A model generated the notes under the pieces. That model worked only from the letters and a program-made list of their open reading frames with translations, was not told where the DNA came from and made no database searches. Source: Clostridia bacterium (GTDB lineage: Bacteria > Bacillota > Clostridia > Christensenellales > Borkfalkiaceae). From it: a DNA stretch of 5,506 bases. The stretch lies in the NCBI GenBank assembly GCA_029052615.1, contig JAIDIR010000064.1:1-5506 (forward strand), read 5' to 3'. The translations under genes were made by a program, and so were the position numbers. Shown one piece after another: positions 1 to 4,429 of this stretch. Numbering within the stretch: position 1 is the first letter of the stretch; every line of letters starts with the position of its first letter.

Positions 1-60
1 GTGTAAAAAAACACAATGCAAAAATTTTTCCACCACTGGTAAACCTTGCAAGGAGAAATA
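1..60. other. Left-edge intergenic stretch, no gene seen
   Basis: This short stretch lies beyond the terminator of the DUF1858 gene and contains no credible coding region. Visible small features are an inverted repeat GTGT/ACAC (1-4 with 11-14) and a perfect palindrome CCTTGCAAGG (44-53). On the plus strand GCAAGGAG resembles a ribosome site, but no start codon follows at a usable distance. On the minus strand it may be the upstream region of a gene outside the window. Confidence 0.4.
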
Positions 61-91
61 AAAAAAGGCGGCTCGTCCGAGCCGCCTTTTT
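61..91 (-). terminator. Strong, probably bidirectional intrinsic terminator
   Basis: A GC-rich inverted repeat pairs GGCGGCTC (67-74) with GAGCCGCC (79-86) around a 4-base loop. It is flanked by six A on the left and five T on the right, so both strands show a stem followed by a U run. It sits 18 bases past the stop codon of the DUF1858-type gene and should end the corC-DUF1858 transcript. It could also terminate a convergent transcript from the left, but no such gene is visible. Confidence 0.9.
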
Positions 92-109
92 AAAACGAAT
101 TTTTTTCAG

Positions 110-310
110 TTAGTCCGCAATGCCTTCGTTGAGCTTTGCAAGAAGCTTATCGAGGTCGTTTCCGTGAACGTAAACCGCCTCCTCGATGGTTTCGCCGTGC
201 GCCATTGCGCAGCCGATGCAGTGCATACCAACAGCCTGCAAAATTTCCGCGCTGTTGGGATTGATTTTGAGGCAGTCGACTATTAAAGTATCTTTGGTTA
301 TTTTAGCCAT
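110..310 (-). CDS. DUF1858-type small redox/Fe-S associated protein (CxxC)
   Basis: This 66-residue soluble protein matches in length and pattern the DUF1858 family, also described as the hybrid-cluster-protein-associated redox disulfide domain. The family pattern is visible: an N-terminal 'ITKDTLIVDCL' strand and helix, the 'NPNSAEIL' segment, then a CIGC motif at residues 31-34 followed by Ala and a helical tail. Cys13 is an additional cysteine. The paired cysteines could form a redox disulfide or bind metal, and the related N-terminal domain of ScdA/RIC proteins works in Fe-S cluster repair; the exact role of stand-alone members is not known. The ATG start is supported by AGGAGA eight bases upstream (319-324). 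It lies 58 bases after the CorC-family gene with no terminator between, so co-transcription is likely, although a weak promoter of its own in 311-368 cannot be excluded. Confidence 0.88.
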   Translation of the reverse strand: MAKITKDTLIVDCLKINPNSAEILQAVGMHCIGCAMAHGETIEEAVYVHGNDLDKLLAKLNEGIAD

Positions 311-368
311 AATATATATCTCCTAAAAAACTTTTTCGTATTATTTATTTTCGCATTAAGCGCAAAAA

Positions 369-1640
369 TTATTCTTCTTCACTTTCCTCTTCCGTGGACA
401 GAATTATAACCTTGAGTTGCGTTATTCTTCTGAACTCGGCTTGAGATACGGTAATTTGCAGGTTGCGGTACGTAAGCTCGTCGCCCACCGCCGGCACCTT
501 GCCAAGCATATCAATCACCCAGCCGCCTACCGTCGCGCTGTCGCTTTCGATATCGCCCAGCCCGAAGTAATCGCACATATCGTTTACCGTCGTGCTGCCC
601 AGCACGTTGAACTCGGTGTCGCTGACCTTGGTTATGTCCGAAAGCACTTCGTCGTGCTCGTCCCAGATTTCGCCGACAAGCTCTTCCAGAATATCTTCCA
701 TGGTCACGATACCCACCGTGTCGCCGAACTCGCCCGAAACGACCGCCATATGCGACTTACTCTTCTGGAACTGCTTCAAAACGACGCTTATCTTTGTCGT
801 GGGAACGATGAATATGGTCGGCTTTGCAGCCTTTTCAAGCGAAAAGCCCTCGTCGTTACGGTGCTTGATAAAGTCCTTTTCGTGCAGGATACCTATGATG
901 TTGTCAATGGAATCCTTGTACACGGGCAAACGCGAATAGCGCGTTTCCATAAATATTTTATCAACTTCGTCAAGCTCGGTTTCGCAGTCGATGGAAACGA
1001 CGTCCACGCGCGGCACCAAAATGTCCTTGGCTTCGAGGTCGGTGAACTCGATTGCGCTTCTTATGAGGTCGCTTTCCTGGGCGTTAATTCCGCCCTCCTG
1101 CTCGGCTTCCTCAACCATAATTTTCAGCTCGTCGTCGGTAATTGCGTTGTCCTCTTTGTGCTTGAATATTTTCAGAAGCAGCTTCTTCCACAGCCCGAAA
1201 AGGAAGGTGAACGGGAAGAGAAGCCACGCAAGCAGATTTATGGTAGGCGCCGCGAACCGCGCAAACCCTTCGGGGAATTCCTTTGCAAGTACCTTGGGCG
1301 TAATCTCGCCGAATATCAGCACCACCACGGTTAAAATCACGGTGGAAAGCGTGGTTGCAAGCCCCTCGTTTTGGGGTATAAGCGCAATTAAAAGCAGCGT
1401 GAACAGCGAAGATGCAAGTATGTTTACGACGTTGTTGCCTATTAAAATGGTGGTCAGCAGTCTGTCGTAATTGTCGGCAAGCTTTAAAACGCGCTTTGCA
1501 CCCTTGTCGCCGTCCTCCGCCTTTGCACGCAGCCTTATTTTATTTACTGCCGTAAACGCCGTTTCGGTTGCCGAAAAGTAGCCCGACAATAAAATACATA
1601 TTAGTACTACTACTAAAAAAACTATTTCAGTTGTTGTCAT
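369..1640 (-). CDS. CorC/HlyC-family (CNNM-like) divalent cation exporter
   Basis: This is a full-length 423-residue membrane protein of the UPF0053/'hemolysin family' with the standard order of domains. A DUF21 transmembrane domain (about 5-160) carries SATETA (23-28), GNN (68-70) and GEITPK (111-116), the conserved polar positions of the ion site in this family. A CBS pair (about 205-328) begins with DILVPRVDV (207-215) and contains YSRLPVY and GIVTMEDILEELVGEIWDE. A CorC_HlyC C-terminal domain (about 338-413) ends in an acidic tail STEEESEEE. Characterised relatives (bacterial CorC, MpfA, animal CNNM) export Mg2+, with Na+-driven exchange shown for CorC; here Mg2+ is the likely substrate, though other divalent ions are possible. 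The 'hemolysin' label is historical. The ATG is supported by GGAGG five bases upstream (1646-1650). A strong promoter and a long structured leader lie upstream, suggesting regulated expression. Confidence 0.93.
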   Translation of the reverse strand: MTTTEIVFLVVVLICILLSGYFSATETAFTAVNKIRLRAKAEDGDKGAKRVLKLADNYDRLLTTILIGNNVVNILASSLFTLLLIALIPQNEGLATTLSTVILTVVVLIFGEITPKVLAKEFPEGFARFAAPTINLLAWLLFPFTFLFGLWKKLLLKIFKHKEDNAITDDELKIMVEEAEQEGGINAQESDLIRSAIEFTDLEAKDILVPRVDVVSIDCETELDEVDKIFMETRYSRLPVYKDSIDNIIGILHEKDFIKHRNDEGFSLEKAAKPTIFIVPTTKISVVLKQFQKSKSHMAVVSGEFGDTVGIVTMEDILEELVGEIWDEHDEVLSDITKVSDTEFNVLGSTTVNDMCDYFGLGDIESDSATVGGWVIDMLGKVPAVGDELTYRNLQITVSQAEFRRITQLKVIILSTEEESEEE

Positions 1641-1659
1641 TATATCCTCCGTCAGAATT

Positions 1660-1686
1660 AAAAGCGTGAAAAAATTTTCCGCTTTT
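1660..1686 (-). terminator. Weak terminator-like hairpin just before the CorC-family gene
   Basis: On the minus strand AAAAGCG (1680-1686) pairs with CGCTTTT (1660-1666), and the intervening GAAAATTTTTTC can extend the stem with one bulged A. Only three G-C pairs support the base, and the arm's own T run is followed by AATTCT, so it is at best a leaky terminator. It begins at the TAA of the upstream small ORF (1686-1688), the position expected of an attenuator. It may equally be an incidental AT-rich repeat. Confidence 0.3.
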
Positions 1687-1808
1687 TAAAGCTTGAGAAG
1701 GATAATTTTCAATTCAAAATGCGCCCGCAAAGACTTTTCGGGCGTAATTTCCGACAGTTGAAAGCGACTTACCGCATTATAACTTCGTCGCTTAGATGGG
1801 TCGTCCAT
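1686..1808 (-). CDS. Possible 40-residue small protein or leader peptide
   Basis: An ATG at 1806-1808 opens 40 codons ending in TAA. The predicted peptide begins MDDPSKRRSY, has no cysteine, is basic near the N-terminus and ends in a hydrophobic run (IILLKL). I do not recognise it. Support for translation is a purine-rich AAGAGGAGA just upstream, in which GAGG sits five bases from the ATG, together with a strong promoter about 80 bases upstream and no in-frame alternative. Against it, 40 open codons can arise by chance, two hairpins fall inside it, and its third-position G/C content (17 of 39 codons after the ATG) is undistinguished. It could be a regulatory leader peptide, a small protein, the remnant of a decayed gene, or not translated at all. 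Confidence 0.35.
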   Translation of the reverse strand: MDDPSKRRSYNAVSRFQLSEITPEKSLRAHFELKIILLKL

Positions 1809-1833
1809 AATCTCCTCTTGAAAAAATTTCGCC

Positions 1834-1877
1834 TACGGAAGTATATTTTGCGTTAAAATTAACTGCAATGTTCCGTA
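1834..1877 (-). promoter_or_regulatory. Compound stem-loop at the 5' end of the CorC leader
   Basis: Minus-strand TACGGAA (1871-1877) pairs over 7 bp with TTCCGTA (1834-1840). Inside it, TTGC (1865-1868) pairs with GCAA (1848-1851), and after one bulged A, GTTAA (1859-1863) pairs with TTAAC (1852-1856). The two helices are separated by an asymmetric internal loop of 2 and 7 bases. It would begin about three bases after the predicted transcription start, so it could stabilise the RNA 5' end or be part of a sensing element. No known riboswitch class was recognised. Confidence 0.45.
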
Positions 1878-1886
1878 TTTGCGTAC

Positions 1887-1915
1887 ATTATAACATATTC
1901 TTTGAATATTTGCAA
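1887..1915 (-). promoter_or_regulatory. Near-consensus sigma-A promoter driving the CorC unit
   Basis: Reading the minus strand, TTGCAA (1910-1915) is followed by a 17-base spacer and a perfect TATAAT (1887-1892). A TG one base upstream of TATAAT gives an extended -10. The predicted start is near position 1880. It lies only a few bases past the terminator of the glycosyltransferase gene, and is the only strong promoter seen in the 296-base gap between the two genes. Confidence 0.85.
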
Positions 1916-1918
1916 TAC

Positions 1919-1950
1919 AAAAGCGGATTTTTTCAATCAAACCCGCTTTT
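1919..1950 (-). terminator. Intrinsic terminator overlapping the glycosyltransferase stop codon
   Basis: Minus-strand AAAAGCGGGTTT (1939-1950) pairs with AAATCCGCTTTT (1919-1930) over 12 bp including one G-U, with an 8-base loop (1931-1938). The descending arm ends in TTTT and continues GTATTG, so the U tract is short and strength is moderate. The stop codon (1937-1939) lies at the top of the hairpin, so the last codons double as the 5' arm. It separates the lipid unit from the CorC promoter immediately after it. Confidence 0.65.
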
Positions 1951-3097
1951 TCTCTTCTATTATACGGCGGTACTCGGCTTTGAGTTCTTCCACCGCCTCG
2001 TCCCACGTCCTGTACAGGTCGCGCTTTGCGCCATCGCAAACCTTGTTATACAGCTCTTTATCGGCTAAAATGCTCTCTATCTTTCGTGCGTACGCCTCGG
2101 GCGTTGCGGGGGCAATAAAGCCGTTTACGCCGTCCGTCACGTTGGAAGCGGTTGCCGCCCCCTCGATGAACACCGTGGGCGTGCACTGCGATGCCGCCTC
2201 CTTTTGCACCAGCGAATTGGTGTCGTACATCGACGGGAACAAAAACAACGTCGAGCGGCAGTACAGCGCCTTTAAAAGCTCCCTGTCGTACACCCTGCCG
2301 AGGTACAGCATATTGTCGGTTAAGCCGAGCGCCTCCGCCTTCTTTTTGAGCGCGGGCATATCCTTGCCGTCGCCCGCGATAATCATTTTGAAATGCTTGT
2401 CCTTCAGCTTCGCAAGCGCTTCCACAAGGAAGAATATGTTTTTAAGCACTGTAATTCTTCCCACGAAGAAGAATACGGGCATATCCTCGGGCAGATTATA
2501 TTGCGCGTTCACGCTTGCAATAAGCTCGTCCGCGTTTTCGGCGGGGGTCATATCCGTGCCCGAATACATAAAGGGCGGTTTGTGCTCCGCGCCGTAGTTT
2601 AAAAATATTTCGGAAACGGCGGGGCTTACTGCGTAATATTCGTCGCACTTGTTGAACACCTTCATGACCTTTTTGAGCATCATTCTGGTTATAAGCTTGC
2701 TGTGCGTTGCGCGGTAAAAATCCTGTTGGAACTGGGAATGCATAGTCGCAATGACGGGTATGCCGTGCTTTTTTGCGTACTTCACGCCCATCTCGCCCAC
2801 CATAAACGGCGAATGGATATGCACTATGTCCAGATTGCTTTCCTTTATCGCCCTTTTGAATTTTTTATCCAGCTTGGGCAGCGGCAGGCTGTAATCGATT
2901 ATAAAAAAGCGCACGCTTTTGCAGCGTACGGTTTTATACGGAAAGTCGTCTACGTACTTCTTGCCGTGCTTAGGCACGAACACGGTCACGTCGAAATTCC
3001 CGTCGGCGGCAAGGCGCTCGGCGTAGTTGTGCACCACGTTGATTACGCCGTCCACCATGGGGAAATACGTATCCAGAAACAGACCAACTTTAATCAT
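1937..3097 (-). CDS. GT4 family glycosyltransferase, probably glycolipid-forming
   Basis: This 386-residue cytoplasmic or membrane-associated GT-B enzyme has the opening typical of diacylglycerol glucosyltransferase-like GT4 proteins: GLFLDTYFPMVDGVINVV (5-22) with the glycine loop, then HIHSPF (93-98) and ATMHSQF (117-123). The C-terminal half has VGR (212-214) with Lys219, AGDG (241-244), FPS (287-289) and the donor-binding segment D292-x7-E300, followed by VNGFIAP. The family's E-x7-E motif here starts with Asp, and the usual Glu before Lys219 is Leu; I believe a clostridial subfamily shares this but could not check. No signal peptide is seen. The likely reaction is transfer of a sugar from a nucleotide donor to a membrane lipid; donor and acceptor are not deducible. 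The ATG follows the preceding stop codon by 3 bases, with AAAGGAA inside the end of the flippase-like gene, so translational coupling is expected. Confidence 0.85.
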   Translation of the reverse strand: MIKVGLFLDTYFPMVDGVINVVHNYAERLAADGNFDVTVFVPKHGKKYVDDFPYKTVRCKSVRFFIIDYSLPLPKLDKKFKRAIKESNLDIVHIHSPFMVGEMGVKYAKKHGIPVIATMHSQFQQDFYRATHSKLITRMMLKKVMKVFNKCDEYYAVSPAVSEIFLNYGAEHKPPFMYSGTDMTPAENADELIASVNAQYNLPEDMPVFFFVGRITVLKNIFFLVEALAKLKDKHFKMIIAGDGKDMPALKKKAEALGLTDNMLYLGRVYDRELLKALYCRSTLFLFPSMYDTNSLVQKEAASQCTPTVFIEGAATASNVTDGVNGFIAPATPEAYARKIESILADKELYNKVCDGAKRDLYRTWDEAVEELKAEYRRIIEEKKRV

Positions 3098-3100
3098 ATT

Positions 3101-4351
3101 CTATTCCTTTGTCTTTATGCCCTTTTTGCCCTTCGTATTCTTTTTGATTATATCGTAAATGGTTATAACCAGACCAATCAGAATGAAGATATAGAAGACC
3201 GAAAGGCGCCACGTTATTACCGACCAGACGAGCGAAGAGCCCGCCGCCACGGAGAACGCAAGCGCACCCATGCCTTCCACCACGCCCGAGTTGCCGGGGG
3301 TGGGTATAAACGAAACGCCGAAAATCGCAAAGACGTTCAAAGACATTATGCTTAAAAGCATACCGTCCACCTGACAGTTAAACGCCTTCATTACGAAATA
3401 GGGAATCGCAAAGGTGAGCGCGGACTCCGCAAAGCACACCAGCAGCAGTAAGATAAGGTACAGCGGACTTGTCGCCATCACCTTGAACGAGTTTTTAAAG
3501 TCGCTTACGACCTTGGTTGCGCGCGCGGTGGTCTTGTCAACGTCCTTGACGATTTTCATTTTATGACCGAGCTTGACGAAGCCAACCGTAAGCTTTTGCA
3601 TCAGCTTGGGCAGAACGAGGAAAAGCGTTACGAACGCGGGCATAATCAGGTTTACGCCTATGCCTATCCAGCCAGTAATCTTTAATATGCTGCCGCCGCT
3701 CACGCCGTCTAAAACGCCCTGCACGGTGCCCGCTATCATCAGCGCGCCGCCCAAAATTATCCAGCACAGTATGCTTGAAAAGTATCTTATAAGCACTATT
3801 GCGGAGGAATTGCCGCCGCTTATGCCTTTGGTGTTCAGATAATAAATCTGCATCGGCTGACCGCCCGTGGAAAAGGGCGTAACCGCGTCGTAATATCTAC
3901 CTAAAAAGTTTGTCTTTGCCGCCGTAGCTAAGCGGAATTTGCCCGTAACCGTCTTGCAGATTATGCAGAACTTCGAAACGTCGAGCACCATCGTAAGCAG
4001 CACGACAAGAATTAAAATCACGCAGAAAAGCGGACTTGCGTTACTTAAAACCTCGCCGAGCGACGCGCCGTTATCGTCGCCTATCTCGCCGACAATCCCG
4101 AAAAGCGACAATATTCCCAGCGCAATGACTACCACCAGGAATACGTTCCAGAATATGCGTACGCCGCGCTTCTTTTTCGCGGGCTCCGCCACCGCCTCTT
4201 CCTTGACTTCCTTAACGGTGACTTCGGTTTTCACCTCGGGCACGTTTTCGGGCACGGATTCGGGCGCAGGCTCCGCCGCCTCGGTCGGGGCATCGTTAAC
4301 CGCCTCAACCTCTTCTTGATTTATATTCAGCTCGCTGTCCTTTTCGTCCAC
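3101..4351 (-). CDS. PF03706-type (AglD/MprF N-domain) flippase-like membrane protein
   Basis: This 416-residue polytopic protein matches the lysylphosphatidylglycerol synthase TM / UPF0104 family. The diagnostic segments are GRYYDAVTPF (151-160) followed by GGQP (163-166), and PTPGNSGVVEG (350-360). Hydrophobic helices are seen near 66-88, 106-127, 185-208, 225-249, 296-322, 328-348, 361-375 and 377-401. The C-terminal aminoacyl-transferase domain of true MprF is absent, so it should not make lysyl-phosphatidylglycerol; lipid translocation is the more likely role. Residues 1-58 form an unusual acidic Ala/Glu/Pro-rich tail ending in a basic AKKKRG before the first helix, presumably disordered and cytoplasmic. 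The start is GTG, since no ATG or usable alternative lies between the upstream in-frame stop and residue 121. It is followed at once by the glycosyltransferase, suggesting the two act on one glycolipid. Confidence 0.87.
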   Translation of the reverse strand: MDEKDSELNINQEEVEAVNDAPTEAAEPAPESVPENVPEVKTEVTVKEVKEEAVAEPAKKKRGVRIFWNVFLVVVIALGILSLFGIVGEIGDDNGASLGEVLSNASPLFCVILILVVLLTMVLDVSKFCIICKTVTGKFRLATAAKTNFLGRYYDAVTPFSTGGQPMQIYYLNTKGISGGNSSAIVLIRYFSSILCWIILGGALMIAGTVQGVLDGVSGGSILKITGWIGIGVNLIMPAFVTLFLVLPKLMQKLTVGFVKLGHKMKIVKDVDKTTARATKVVSDFKNSFKVMATSPLYLILLLLVCFAESALTFAIPYFVMKAFNCQVDGMLLSIMSLNVFAIFGVSFIPTPGNSGVVEGMGALAFSVAAGSSLVWSVITWRLSVFYIFILIGLVITIYDIIKKNTKGKKGIKTKE

Positions 4352-4429
4352 TAAATCACCCGCAACGGAAAAAGCTCCGTCTAAAATTATATTATCGCTA
4401 CTTAAAGGTTATTCCCTTAAATACGAATT
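4352..4429 (-). promoter_or_regulatory. 78-base gap with extended Shine-Dalgarno for the GTG start and possible -10
   Basis: Directly before the GTG start is GGGTGAT (4355-4361). GGTGAT matches the distal part of the consensus AAGGAGGTGATC, and the implied core position gives about 7 bases to the start, which supports choosing GTG. Upstream, TATAAT (4386-4391) and an overlapping GATAAT (4391-4396) resemble -10 boxes, but no convincing -35 lies 16-18 bases before either. A 5-bp hairpin ACGGA/TCCGT (4364-4379) lies between. No terminator with a U run is visible, so read-through from the acyltransferase gene is plausible. Confidence 0.4.

Larger units (their letters stand above)
1641..1880 (-). 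promoter_or_regulatory. Long structured 5' leader of the CorC-family gene
   Basis: The predicted start site (near 1880) is about 240 bases from the CorC-family start codon. In transcript order the leader holds a compound stem-loop (1834-1877), a ribosome site with a 40-codon ORF (1686-1808), a hairpin pairing AAGCGAC with GTCGCTT (1787-1793 with 1762-1768), a hairpin CGCCCG/CGGGCG (1739-1744 with 1722-1727), and an AT-rich terminator-like hairpin (1660-1686) before the gene's own GGAGG. I compared it by eye with M-box, yybP-ykoY and fluoride riboswitch hallmarks and recognised none. It could be a metal-responsive or attenuation leader; that is inference from length, structure and the downstream ion exporter. 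Confidence 0.45.

Noticed and set aside
349..367. A hairpin between the CorC-family gene and the DUF1858-type gene
   Set aside because: The pairing TTTT-CGC with GCG-AAAA needs a bulge, and no T tract follows in the direction of transcription, so it is not a terminator.
417..1334. A 305-codon open frame on the plus strand, antisense to the CorC-family gene
   Set aside because: It lies wholly inside a well-supported gene with intact domains, its product is rich in His, Arg and Val without recognisable motifs, and no ribosome site or promoter serves it. It is the antisense shadow of codon bias.
1722..1744. The CGCCCG/CGGGCG hairpin as a stand-alone terminator
   Set aside because: It lacks an adjacent U run and lies in the middle of the leader. 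It is better described as part of the structured leader.
1776..1781. A second perfect TATAAT inside the small ORF on the minus strand
   Set aside because: No -35-like hexamer lies 16-18 bases upstream and there is no extended TG. The promoter at 1887-1915 is far better. It is kept only as a possible minor start.
1833..2039. A 68-codon minus-strand open frame over the end of the GT4 gene, the terminator and the promoter
   Set aside because: It overlaps the GT4 coding sequence in another frame and runs through a clear terminator and promoter. Its product is low-complexity and Arg-rich.
2702..3355. A 217-codon plus-strand open frame spanning the GT4/flippase-like junction
   Set aside because: It crosses two confident minus-strand genes and shows no domain or ribosome site, so it is a shadow frame.
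4402..4420. A short inverted repeat after the GNAT-like gene that could be a terminator
   Set aside because: The stem has a mismatch and few G-C pairs, and no U run follows on the minus strand, so it does not justify splitting the operon.
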